From positions 1 through 64,000 of the forward strand of contig CANGHK010000009.1 in assembly GCA_947453625.1 (NCBI GenBank): a stretch of 64,000 nt of DNA. Reading direction: 5' to 3'. The DNA is from Burkholderiales bacterium (GTDB lineage: Bacteria > Pseudomonadota > Gammaproteobacteria > Burkholderiales > Burkholderiaceae_C). Below, piece by piece: positions 35,603-43,267 of the stretch (within the stretch, counting starts at the first letter, position 1; the number at the start of each line of letters is the position of its first letter). The translations under genes and the position numbers were made by a program. The notes under the pieces are model-generated. The model was given only the letters and a program-made list of their open reading frames with translations. It had not been told where the DNA came from and searched no databases.

Positions 35603-36715
35603 TTACTGCGCAGGGACGAACTTGCCGCCCTTGATCTGCAACTTGGCCAGCGTCTTGCCCGGCTCGCGCGTTGTCTTGTCGAAGGTGGTGACGCCGGTCA
35701 CTCCGGGGTAGTTGGCGGTGGCGGCGAGCGCGTCGCGCACCTGGGCCCGGGTGGCGGCCGGGCCGACCCGCTTGATCGCGTCGAGCAGGATGCCCACTGC
35801 GTCATAGGCCTGGGCGGCGAACTGGTTGGGCTCGCCGGTGTAGCGCTTCTTGTACTCGGCGACGAAGCCGGCGACCAGCGGCAGCGGGCTGTCGGCGACG
35901 AAGGTGGTCGACAGGTTCACACCCTCGGCCGCCGGGCCTGCCAGCTCGATCAGCTTGGGCGCGTAGAACGGCGAGGCCGAATACAGCTTGGCACTGACGT
36001 TGAGCTGCCTGGCCTGCTGCAGGATCAGCGCGCCCTCTTCGTAGAACATCGCGAAGTAGATCGCGTCGGGCTTGGCCTGCACCACCTTGGTCAGGATGGC
36101 CTTGAAGTCGCGCGCGCCGGGGTTGAACAGCTCGGTGCTGGTGACCTTGCCGCCCAGCGCCTCGAAGGCCTTGGCGAACTCGCCGGTGGCCGACAGCCCC
36201 CAGTCGTTCTGCAGGCCGATCACCGCCACCGTCTTGACGCCGCCCTCGCGCAGCCACTTGGCGTTGAACGGGCCTTCCTGGGCCTGGGTCGTGATGTTGC
36301 GGAACTGCCAGGTCGAGACCTTCAGGAAGTCGGGGTGCGAGGCGGTCTGCGACAGCTGCGGCAGCCCTTCCTTGCCGTAGACCTCGCCGGCAGCCATCGA
36401 CGGGCCGCTGGCAAAGTCACCCAGCACCGCGACGATGCGCTTGTCATCGACGAACTTGCGCGCGATGTTGACCGCCTCCTTGGCGTCGGACTTCGAGTCC
36501 TCGTAGACGATCTGCACCTTGTGGCCGGCCACGCCGCCGGCGGCGTTGAACTTCTCCAGCTGCAGCGTCGCGGCATTGCGGAACACCTCGCCGTACTGCG
36601 ACTGGGTGCCGGTCAGCGGCAGCTGGTAGCCGACGAAGATGTCCTGGGCATGGGCGACGCCGGCCAGTGCCAGCAGGGCGCCGGCGGCAACGAGGGAAGG
36701 GATGGTGAATTTCAA
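35603..36715 (-). CDS. livK: Branched-chain-amino-acid-type ABC substrate-binding protein LivK/BraC family
   Basis: 370 aa periplasmic receptor. Signal peptide 1-23 (LKFTIPSLVAAGALLALAGVAHAQ), then IFVGYQLPLTGTQSQYGEVF and the type-I periplasmic fold. The start is a TTG at 36715, supported by CAGGAGA six bases upstream and by the exact fit of the signal peptide; the frame stays open for 640 more codons upstream without meaning. The receptor family binds Leu/Ile/Val but also amides, urea, and aromatic or sulfur amino-acid-like ligands. The neighbouring ATC-hydrolase-like and FAD-oxidase genes argue for a ligand other than a plain branched amino acid. Confidence 0.9.
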   Translation of the reverse strand: MKFTIPSLVAAGALLALAGVAHAQDIFVGYQLPLTGTQSQYGEVFRNAATLQLEKFNAAGGVAGHKVQIVYEDSKSDAKEAVNIARKFVDDKRIVAVLGDFASGPSMAAGEVYGKEGLPQLSQTASHPDFLKVSTWQFRNITTQAQEGPFNAKWLREGGVKTVAVIGLQNDWGLSATGEFAKAFEALGGKVTSTELFNPGARDFKAILTKVVQAKPDAIYFAMFYEEGALILQQARQLNVSAKLYSASPFYAPKLIELAGPAAEGVNLSTTFVADSPLPLVAGFVAEYKKRYTGEPNQFAAQAYDAVGILLDAIKRVGPAATRAQVRDALAATANYPGVTGVTTFDKTTREPGKTLAKLQIKGGKFVPAQ

Positions 36716-36795
36716 GGCAATCTCCTGGGAAAGAATGGTGGCTGGGGATGTGAGCGACGCGCGACCAATGGACGGCCCCGGGCAGGTTCTGCGGT

Positions 36796-37293
36796 TCAGG
36801 CCGCCGGGCCGGGTGTGATGTGCAGTCGGCAACAGCCTTCGCGGCCGCTGCGCCAGGTCTCGGACCGGATGCTGAAACCGGCTTTCTCGAAAGTGCCGTA
36901 GTCGACCACGCCGCCGATGTCGCACAGGTTTTCCAGCGTCGCGCCCTCGTAACCGGCTTCCTGCCAGGCTTCCTTCAGCGGACAGCGGTGGAACTGGATC
37001 TCCAACTCCTGCGCATTGCACTGCACGACCTCGGGCGCAAACAGCTGCTCGCCCTGCGGGATGAAGTTCAGGAAGGTCTGCTTCAGTCCCGCCAGGTCGG
37101 CCGGCGCATGCGGGGCGAAGACGGCGGCGATGGCCTCGCCGCGCTTGTAGATCGCGCGCTTGCAGATCTCGCGCGCCTTGTCGGCGCCGAACTCGGCGGC
37201 GATCTCCTCGTACATCGCGGCGTAGACCAGCGCCCGACTCTTCAACGCGCCGCGCAGCTGTTCGATCAAGCGGGTTTCGTTTTCTGTCGACAT
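36796..37293 (-). CDS. L-2-amino-thiazoline-4-carboxylate hydrolase-like protein
   Basis: 165 aa. The sequence (YAAMYEEIAAEFGADKAREI, CPLKEAWQEAGYEGATLENLCDIGGVVDYGTF) resembles the ATC_hydrolase family, named for an enzyme of the thiazoline route to L-cysteine, and related ligand-binding proteins. Cysteines at QCNAQELEIQFHRCPLKEAW and ENLCDIGG are the conserved ones. It is first in the liv operon with a gap of 80 bases to livK. If the annotation is right, the importer may take up a cyclic or sulfur-containing amino acid. Family membership is moderately sure, activity is not. Confidence 0.6.
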   Translation of the reverse strand: MSTENETRLIEQLRGALKSRALVYAAMYEEIAAEFGADKAREICKRAIYKRGEAIAAVFAPHAPADLAGLKQTFLNFIPQGEQLFAPEVVQCNAQELEIQFHRCPLKEAWQEAGYEGATLENLCDIGGVVDYGTFEKAGFSIRSETWRSGREGCCRLHITPGPAA

Positions 37294-37387
37294 GGGTACA
37301 AGGCCGCAGCGTTGAGGTGGACAACAATATATCCTCGATGCCGATGTGCCCGCCGCGTTTTACTCGTTTTTTGAATAAGCAAATGAC
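37294..37387. promoter_or_regulatory. AT-rich divergent promoter region, liv operon / FAD oxidase
   Basis: The 94 bases between the divergent starts contain GGACAACAATATATCCTC and TTTTACTCGTTTTTTGAATAAGC, the only AT-rich sequence nearby. The ATATAT core read on the minus strand (GGATATATTG) could be a -10 element of the liv operon. No palindrome long enough to assign a regulator. Confidence 0.45.
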
Positions 37388-38710
37388 ATGAGCGACCCCA
37401 GCCTGGACCCGATACGCCTTCCGCCCTCGCTGTGGGCGGCCACGGCGCCCGAAGCGCCCGCCACCTCGCCGCTGCCCGCGGGCGAGCAGCGCGTGGACCT
37501 GGCGGTGGTCGGGGCCGGTGTCACCGGGCTGGCGGCGGCGCTGCGTGCCGCAGAGCGCGGCGCCAGCGTCACGGTGCTGGAAGCCGCCGAGATCGGCTGG
37601 GGCGCGTCGGGGCGCAACAACGGTCAGGTGATCCCGGCCATGACGCGCGCCGACCCCGACCTGCTGGTGGCCGCCTTCGGCGCCGAGCAGGGCGAGCGCT
37701 TGGTCGCGCTGCTGCGCGACTCGGCGAACACCCTGTTCGAACTGGTGCGCCGCCACGGCATAGCCTGCGAGGCGGTGCAGAACGGCTGGCTTCAGCCGGC
37801 GCACCGCGAGAGCCGGCTGGCTTTGTCGCGCTCGCGCTGCGCACAGTGGCAGCGCCGCGGCGCACCGGCGCAACTGCTGGACCGCGACCAGGTGGCGGTG
37901 CTCACCGGATCGCGCTTCTGGTGCGGCGGCTGGATGAACCCGACCGGCGGCCATGTCAACCCGCTGGCCTTCACCCGCGGCCTGGCGCGCGCGGCCATCG
38001 CCGCCGGCGCGGCGATCCACACCCACTCGGCGGTCAGCAGCCTGCAGCGGGTGGGCGATCGCTGGCGGCTGAACACCCGCGGCGGCAGCGTGCTGGCGCG
38101 CCGGGTGCTGCTGGCCAGCCACAGCTATAGCGGCTTTGCCACGCCTTCGCCCTGGCCCGGCCTGGCCAGATCCCTGGTGCCGGTGCGCTCCTACCAGATG
38201 GCCACCCAGCCGCTGCCGGCCGAACTGCGCGCCAGCATCCTGCCTGGCAACCACGCGCTGTCGGACACCCATGCCGACCTGCATTTCGCCCGGCTGGACA
38301 CGCAGGGCCGGCTGGTCACAGGCGGCGCGCTGGTGCTGGCCACCGGCTACGAACAGCGGCTGCGCCGGCGCATCGCCGAGCGGCTGCTGAAGATGTTTCC
38401 GCAACTGGCGGCGCTGGACGGGATAGGCTTCGACCACCTCTGGCACGGCGTGTTCGCGGCCACGCCCGACAAGCTGCCGCGCTTCTGGCGGCTGGACGAG
38501 GGCGTGCTGGGCTGGGTCGGCTGCAACGGCCGCGGCCTGGCCCTGGGCACCGCGCTGGGGCCGGTGCTGGCCGACGCGGCGCTCGACGGCGGGCCTGCCG
38601 CGGCGCGGCTGCCCTTCGAGGCGCTGCGGCAGATCCCCGGCCACGCCTTCGCGCCGCTGGGCGTCAAGGCGGCCAGCTTGTACTACCGCTGGCTGGACGG
38701 GCGTGACTGA
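37388..38710 (+). CDS. FAD-dependent oxidoreductase (DAO family, PuuB/OrdL-like)
   Basis: 440 aa. FAD-binding dinucleotide motif VVGAGVTG at about 40-47, then TVLEAAEIGWGASGRNNGQ at about 62-80, which is the hallmark of the gamma-glutamylputrescine/glycine oxidase branch, and a C-terminal GWVGCNGRGLALGTALGPVLAD. It oxidises an amine or amino acid to imine with release of peroxide. Divergent from the liv operon; the pair suggests uptake and oxidation of the same amino compound. Confidence 0.87.
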   Translation: MSDPSLDPIRLPPSLWAATAPEAPATSPLPAGEQRVDLAVVGAGVTGLAAALRAAERGASVTVLEAAEIGWGASGRNNGQVIPAMTRADPDLLVAAFGAEQGERLVALLRDSANTLFELVRRHGIACEAVQNGWLQPAHRESRLALSRSRCAQWQRRGAPAQLLDRDQVAVLTGSRFWCGGWMNPTGGHVNPLAFTRGLARAAIAAGAAIHTHSAVSSLQRVGDRWRLNTRGGSVLARRVLLASHSYSGFATPSPWPGLARSLVPVRSYQMATQPLPAELRASILPGNHALSDTHADLHFARLDTQGRLVTGGALVLATGYEQRLRRRIAERLLKMFPQLAALDGIGFDHLWHGVFAATPDKLPRFWRLDEGVLGWVGCNGRGLALGTALGPVLADAALDGGPAAARLPFEALRQIPGHAFAPLGVKAASLYYRWLDGRD

Positions 38711-38795
38711 CAGCGGGCCGCCAGCATGCCGTGGACGAAGGCTGCGCGCGCAAGAAGCAGGGGCGGGTTAGTGTCGAGGACGCGAGGCCGCCCTG

Positions 38796-40088
38796 TCAGC
38801 TCCGCGCCTTCCGCCAGGAGTCCTTGACCCGGATCTTCTGGCCGCTGAAGGTGAAGAGATCACAACCGTCGACTTCGATGCGCAATCCATCCGAGGCCCG
38901 GGTGCCGACGAAAGTCCATTCCGAGAGGCCACGCTGGCCGCAGACGACATGGCGCGCGCGTGTCCATTGCGCGTCCGGAAAGTCTGTCCACGCCTTGACG
39001 AAAGCGGCTCGAACCGCCGCCGGGCCGACATGGCGTGACCCGCATGACTCGATGCCGGCCGAGCCGTGGAACACACAGTCGTCGCTCATGAACGTCATCA
39101 AGCCCTCGATGTCATGCCGGTTCCAGGCCTGGGCAAAGGCCTCGAGCGTGCCCAGATCCACCGCCGCCGGCGCCAGCGACTGCTGCAGGAAATCCTCGAT
39201 GGCCGACTCGACCGTGCAGCGGGCAAGCCCGCCCGGCAGGCTCGACGCCTCGAGCACGACCTCGGTCCGCCGGTCGTAGAAATGGGGTTTGCCCGGCACG
39301 GCATAGCGCCGAACACCCAGGCCCAGGGTTTCGGCGCGATGGGCCAGTGCCAGCGTCCGTTCGCCAATCCCGGGCAGGTCGAATTCGCTGGAGAACAGCA
39401 GCACCGGCGGCTGGCCGCGCCCACCGTGCAGGTAGTGGTCGGCATCCTCGGGGTCCATCCCGCCCGACAGCGAGACGATCGCGGCGGCAGGCACCCCCAG
39501 CGCATAGGCGGCGTAGATGGACGAGAAAGCGCCTGCCGAGAACCCTCCCAGCGCGATCCGGGACGGGTCGACGTTCCAGCGCGAGGCCTGCACTTGGACG
39601 AAGCGAAATGCATCGGCCACGTCCGCAATCGCGCCTTCGACACCATTGAGCAATTCCTCGTCGGTGGCCAGCGGCAGACCGAGGAGTTCGCGCACATAGT
39701 CGATCCGCCCGCGGCTCACCGCCGCGCGGGAGCGCCTGATCGCTTGAGGCTGCGGCGCGGCAAGTTCCTGCGTCAGCCGATAGCCGACGCTGAAACAGAC
39801 GAATCCCTTGGCGGCGAAGCGCTCGCAGTATTCCGGGACTGGCGTGTTCCTGGAACCTTCCTGCTCGAACTCGTCGGTTTCCTTGCTGCCCCGGTGGTAG
39901 GCGCCGCCATGCGACAACACCAGTGCCGGCCTGGCCGACGCTGCGCCGGTCTCGGGCGGCAGGTAAACGTCCAGCGTCAACAGGCGGGTGCCCGGATGGT
40001 CGCTGCCATGGCCTGTCGAGGCCTCACCGAAGGGCACATCGCGCAGTACCGTGACGCTTGCGCCACCGTCGTTCGTCGCTGGGATCAT
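38796..40088 (-). CDS. Fusion: alpha/beta-hydrolase (esterase) + C-terminal SnoaL/NTF2-like domain
   Basis: 430 aa. Residues about 10-290 form a carboxylesterase-type alpha/beta hydrolase with oxyanion HGG at 60-62 and nucleophile elbow GGFSAG with Ser184; the C-terminal His is probably in GKPHFYD. Residues about 310-425 form a separate NTF2-like fold: LEAFAQAWNRHDIEGLMTFMSDDCVFHG, the SnoaL_2/limonene-epoxide-hydrolase-like signature, and WTFVGTRASDGLRIEVDGCDLFTFSGQKI. The two are continuous in one frame with no stop. Such a combination is uncommon; substrate unknown. It sits immediately downstream of the gar cluster but may not belong to it. Confidence 0.82.
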   Translation of the reverse strand: MIPATNDGGASVTVLRDVPFGEASTGHGSDHPGTRLLTLDVYLPPETGAASARPALVLSHGGAYHRGSKETDEFEQEGSRNTPVPEYCERFAAKGFVCFSVGYRLTQELAAPQPQAIRRSRAAVSRGRIDYVRELLGLPLATDEELLNGVEGAIADVADAFRFVQVQASRWNVDPSRIALGGFSAGAFSSIYAAYALGVPAAAIVSLSGGMDPEDADHYLHGGRGQPPVLLFSSEFDLPGIGERTLALAHRAETLGLGVRRYAVPGKPHFYDRRTEVVLEASSLPGGLARCTVESAIEDFLQQSLAPAAVDLGTLEAFAQAWNRHDIEGLMTFMSDDCVFHGSAGIESCGSRHVGPAAVRAAFVKAWTDFPDAQWTRARHVVCGQRGLSEWTFVGTRASDGLRIEVDGCDLFTFSGQKIRVKDSWRKARS

Positions 40089-40363
40089 GGTCTAGCCCCT
40101 CCATCGGGCGGTTGTTGGCCTGGATCGAGCCTGGCACTGGCTGCAGGCCAGGCGCGATGTCGCTGAGGGCAAGGCGCGCAGCCGCCGTCCGCGCAGTTGC
40201 GATCGCGCGCATGGGCCATGGCCGTAGCGGCCTTGCCGGCACCGACCACGACCGTCCGGCCTTTCGGCTGTGGTGGCAACTGCGGTGGCAGACACCCCGC
40301 AGGCTGTGCCGCCGCAACAGCTGCGTCAAACATCTGCCCAAGCAGCGCCTTGCGGTCGACCAT
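40085..40363 (-). pseudogene. Glycerate 2-kinase (TtuD/GckA, MOFRL family), 5' remnant
   Basis: The first 50 residues (MVDRKALLGQMFDAAVAAAQ, LPPQPKGRTVVVGAGKAATAMA) are a clear N-terminus of the DUF4147/MOFRL glycerate kinases. After GKAATAMA the similarity stops and the frame reads through unrelated sequence to a stop at 40085, whereas the full enzyme has more than 400 residues. It lies 35 bases after garR, the expected place for the last kinase of the galactarate route. The next gene (esterase fusion) starts right at its end, so the rest has been deleted. Confidence 0.78.
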
Positions 40364-40398
40364 GGCCGTCGCGTTCAGGCACGGACTCTTGCTCAGGC

Positions 40399-41292
40399 CT
40401 AGGCCACGTCGTGGTTGCCCAACAATTCCAGCGCCCTGACCAGCGCCGAGTGATCCAGATCAGCCATGCCGTTGGCGGCACAGGCCTGCATCAGTTGCGC
40501 CGCGCCGGCCGTCTGCGGCAGCGCCACGCCGAGTTCGCGCGCGCCCTGCAGCGCCAGGTTCAGGTCCTTCTGGTGCAGCCGGATGCGGAACCCTGGCGCG
40601 AAGGTACGCTTGATCATGCGCTCGCCATGCACCTCCAGGATGCGGCTGCTGGCAAAGCCGCCCATCAGCGCCTGGCGCACCTTGGCCGGGTCGGCGCCGG
40701 CTTTGCTGGCGAACAGCAGGGCCTCGCCCACCGCGGCGATGCTCAGCGCCACGATGATCTGGTTGGCCACCTTGGTGGTCTGGCCGTCGCCGTTGCCGCC
40801 CACCAGCGTGATGTTCTTGCCCATCTTCTCGAACAACGGGCGCACGGCCTCGAAGACGTTCTGGTCACCGCCGACCATGATGGTCAGCGACGCCGCCTTG
40901 GCACCCACCTCGCCGCCAGACACCGGCGCGTCCAGGTAGTCGGCGCCAATCGCATTGATCTTTGCGGCGAAGGCCTTGGTGGCCATCGGCGAGATCGAGC
41001 TCATGTCGACGATGACCTTGCGCGCCCCGTCGCTGGCACCCTGCAGCGCCTGGGCCACGCCATCGGCGCCGAACAGCACGGCCTCGACGTCGGGCGTGTC
41101 GGGCACCATGATGAACACCACGTCGGCCTGGCGGGTCACGTCGGCGGCGTTGGCGCAGGCCATGGCCGAAGACGTGGCCACCGAAGCCGGCACGGCGCCC
41201 CGGGTGTGGACAAACAGCAGGTGGCCGGCGTCGACCAGGTGCAGCGCCATCGGCGCGCCCATGATGCCCAGTCCGATGAATCCGATCTTCAT
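40399..41292 (-). CDS. garR: Tartronate semialdehyde reductase (2-hydroxy-3-oxopropionate reductase)
   Basis: 297 aa beta-hydroxyacid dehydrogenase. NAD-binding IGFIGLGIMGAPMALHL at 3-19, catalytic-region DAPVSGGEVGAKAASLTIMVGG, and the catalytic Lys in GGNGDGQTTKVANQIIVAL. This is the GarR/GlxR pattern that reduces tartronate semialdehyde to glycerate. Located between garL and the kinase remnant on the same strand, the usual order of the hexarate route. Confidence 0.9.
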   Translation of the reverse strand: MKIGFIGLGIMGAPMALHLVDAGHLLFVHTRGAVPASVATSSAMACANAADVTRQADVVFIMVPDTPDVEAVLFGADGVAQALQGASDGARKVIVDMSSISPMATKAFAAKINAIGADYLDAPVSGGEVGAKAASLTIMVGGDQNVFEAVRPLFEKMGKNITLVGGNGDGQTTKVANQIIVALSIAAVGEALLFASKAGADPAKVRQALMGGFASSRILEVHGERMIKRTFAPGFRIRLHQKDLNLALQGARELGVALPQTAGAAQLMQACAANGMADLDHSALVRALELLGNHDVA

Positions 41293-41304
41293 GTTGCGTC
41301 GCTT

Positions 41305-42093
41305 TCAGTAGGTGTTGGAGCCGGCGGGCGCCGTCGCGGTGCGCATCTGCGCGATGACCTGTTGGGCGCCGGCGGCCATCAGCCGGGCGTCGGAGCTGAC
41401 TGTCGTGAACCGGAATCCCTTGGCGATGCGCCGCAGGGCGGCCTCCGGCGCGCCGTTGTGGATGCCGGCAACCACCCCATGCGCCTGTGCACGCACCAGG
41501 ATATGGTCCACCGCTTCGGCCGCCTTCGGGTCCAGATCGTCGAAGGTGGGCTTGCAGCCCAGCGCCAGCGACAGGTCGGACGGGCCGATGTAGACCGCGT
41601 CCAGACCTTCGACCGACAGGATCGCGTCCAGGTTGTCCAGCGCGGCAGCCGTCTCGATCATCGCGAAGGTGACGATGGTGTCGTTCGCGTGGGTCGGATA
41701 GTCGGCGCCACCATAGAGCAGCGCGCGCACCGGCCCGAAGCTGCGCGTGCCGCGAGGCGCATAGTGCGTCCAGGCGACCAGCTTCTGGGCGTCTTCCCGC
41801 GTGTTGATCATCGGACAGATCACACCGTAGGCGCCGGCATCGAGCGCCTTCATCAGGATGCCGGGCTCCAGCCAGGGAACCCGCACCACCGGCACCGTCG
41901 GCGTGGTGGAGATCGCCTGCAGCATCGTGACCATCGCAGCGTAGTCGACCACGCCATGCTGCAGGTCGATGGTCAGCGAGTCCCAGCCCTGGTAGGCCAT
42001 GGTCTCGGCCGAAAAGCTGTTCGGGATCGCCAGCCAGCCATTGACGGCTGCCCGGTCCTGCTTCCACAGCGTACGCAAACGGTTCTCTCGCAT
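41305..42093 (-). CDS. garL: 2-keto-3-deoxy-glucarate aldolase (HpcH/HpaI family, GarL-like)
   Basis: 262 aa class II aldolase. LRTLWKQDRAAVNGWLAIPN, DSLTIDLQHGVVDYAAM (metal-binding region), VPVVRVPWLEPGILMKALDAGAYGVICPMI and FAMIETAAALDNLDAILSVEGLDAVYIGPSDLSLALG are the family landmarks. It would split 5-keto-4-deoxyglucarate into pyruvate and tartronate semialdehyde. ATG at 42093 with GAGGAA about 8 bases upstream; the frame runs further to 42132 without a ribosome site. Twelve bases separate it from garR. Confidence 0.87.
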   Translation of the reverse strand: MRENRLRTLWKQDRAAVNGWLAIPNSFSAETMAYQGWDSLTIDLQHGVVDYAAMVTMLQAISTTPTVPVVRVPWLEPGILMKALDAGAYGVICPMINTREDAQKLVAWTHYAPRGTRSFGPVRALLYGGADYPTHANDTIVTFAMIETAAALDNLDAILSVEGLDAVYIGPSDLSLALGCKPTFDDLDPKAAEAVDHILVRAQAHGVVAGIHNGAPEAALRRIAKGFRFTTVSSDARLMAAGAQQVIAQMRTATAPAGSNTY

Positions 42094-42293
42094 CGTCGTT
42101 TCCTCGGTTTGAAGGGTGATCACGCGCTGCACCCACGGCTGCCGCCACAGACTGCAGACCGGGCGCGGCTCTGGCGGCGACGCGGCTCGGGCGGCGTCTA
42201 GTTCTGACCCGCCCAGCCGCCCTGGAAGCTGAGCGCGATCGGCTCAAGCAGATTTGTCTGTTAATGCCTTACAACTACACTCTATTTGACCAA

Positions 42294-42306
42294 GTTGTCA
42301 TGCAAC
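42294..42306. promoter_or_regulatory. Operator candidate A for the FCD regulator
   Basis: GTTG-TCATG-CAAC inverted repeat preceded by TTGACCAA, in the divergent region between garL and the gntR-type gene. The same composite element (TTGACCAA, 0 or 2 bases, GTTGTCAnGCAAC) occurs on the opposite strand before garD at 43168-43190. Shared only by these two promoter regions as far as seen. Confidence 0.7.
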
Positions 42307-42419
42307 AATAGGGAAAATACTTAGGCCTACCTGGCAAGATCCGGCCTTCTACTACAAGACAAATTTCCCTGAAGGAGCGTGGCGGATGCCGCTCGCGCGG
42401 CACCGCGCACCGATAGCCG

Positions 42420-43142
42420 ATGAAGGATGAACAGTTGCAGTTGGAGCGGGCCGGCGCCGGCTCGCTGCCCGACCGGATCTATGCCCGCGTGGTCGAAGCG
42501 ATCCTGCGCGGCGACTTTGCGCAGGACGACAAACTGCCGCCGGAAGGCGAACTGGCCAGCCGGTTCGGCGTCTCGCGACCCACGGTTCGCGAGGCGCTGG
42601 CCCGCCTGCGATCGGACGGTGTGATCGAGTCGCGCCGCGGTTCCGGCAGCCACCTGGTACGCCGCCCGGGGGCACCGGCCACCGTGGCGACACCCGTCAG
42701 AAGCCTGGCCGACATCGAGCGCTACTACGCCTTCCGCCTCTGTGTGGAAGGTGGCGCGGCCGCGGCCGCGGCCGAGTTCCACGATGCCGATGACCTGGCG
42801 GCGATACGCGCCGAATTCGATGCGCTGAACGCATCGATGGAAAGCGGGCGGCCCGGCACCGACGAAGACGTGCGTTTCCACCTGGCGATCGCCCGCGCCT
42901 CTCACAACCCGTTCTTCGTCACCACCATCGAGACCACGGTAGCGCCGATCCGCCAGTTCATGGAACTGGCGCGCGGCGTGGCCGACAAGAAGAGCGCCGA
43001 ACGGGTGCGCACGACGCAGACCGAACACCAGGCCGTGGTCGACGCAATAGCCCGGCGCGCGCCGGTCGAGGCGGCAGCGGCGATCCGCACGCACGTGATC
43101 AACGCCAAGCGCCGCATCTTCGAGGGCGTGCTCCTGCCCTGA
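42420..43142 (+). CDS. GntR/FadR (FCD) family transcriptional regulator of the gar genes
   Basis: 240 aa. Winged helix-turn-helix with LPPEGELASRFGVSRPTVREALARLRSDGVIESRRGSG, then an all-helical FCD effector domain with metal-binding-type residues (EFDALNASMESG...DVRFHLAIARASHNPFF...EHQAVVDAI). FCD regulators near hexarate genes sense uronates or hexarates. Divergent from garL and directly upstream of garD; palindromes in both flanking gaps support local control. Confidence 0.9.
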   Translation: MKDEQLQLERAGAGSLPDRIYARVVEAILRGDFAQDDKLPPEGELASRFGVSRPTVREALARLRSDGVIESRRGSGSHLVRRPGAPATVATPVRSLADIERYYAFRLCVEGGAAAAAAEFHDADDLAAIRAEFDALNASMESGRPGTDEDVRFHLAIARASHNPFFVTTIETTVAPIRQFMELARGVADKKSAERVRTTQTEHQAVVDAIARRAPVEAAAAIRTHVINAKRRIFEGVLLP

Positions 43143-43167
43143 TGGGGCGGCTTGGCGGCGGCCACAA

Positions 43168-43190
43168 GTTGCTTGACAACTTTTGGTCAA
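43168..43190. promoter_or_regulatory. Operator candidate B and garD promoter
   Basis: On the plus strand GTTGCTTGACAAC (43168-43180) followed by TTTTGGTCAA; its reverse complement matches site A. Inside it TTGACA (43173-43178) forms a perfect -35 with GACAAT 16 bases later as a plausible -10. A regulator bound here would block RNA polymerase at garD. Confidence 0.7.
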
Positions 43191-43267
43191 TCAAGACAAT
43201 TCGATTCCAACGCGGCGCGACCGCTGCGTTGCCCACCTGGCCAAGCGGCCATGCAAGGAGTGCTTGA

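Noticed and set aside
36716-38644. Upstream extension of livK to a 1013-codon protein
   Set aside because: The extension overlaps the ATC-hydrolase-like gene in another frame and the divergent oxidase; the signal peptide and ribosome site place the start at 36715.
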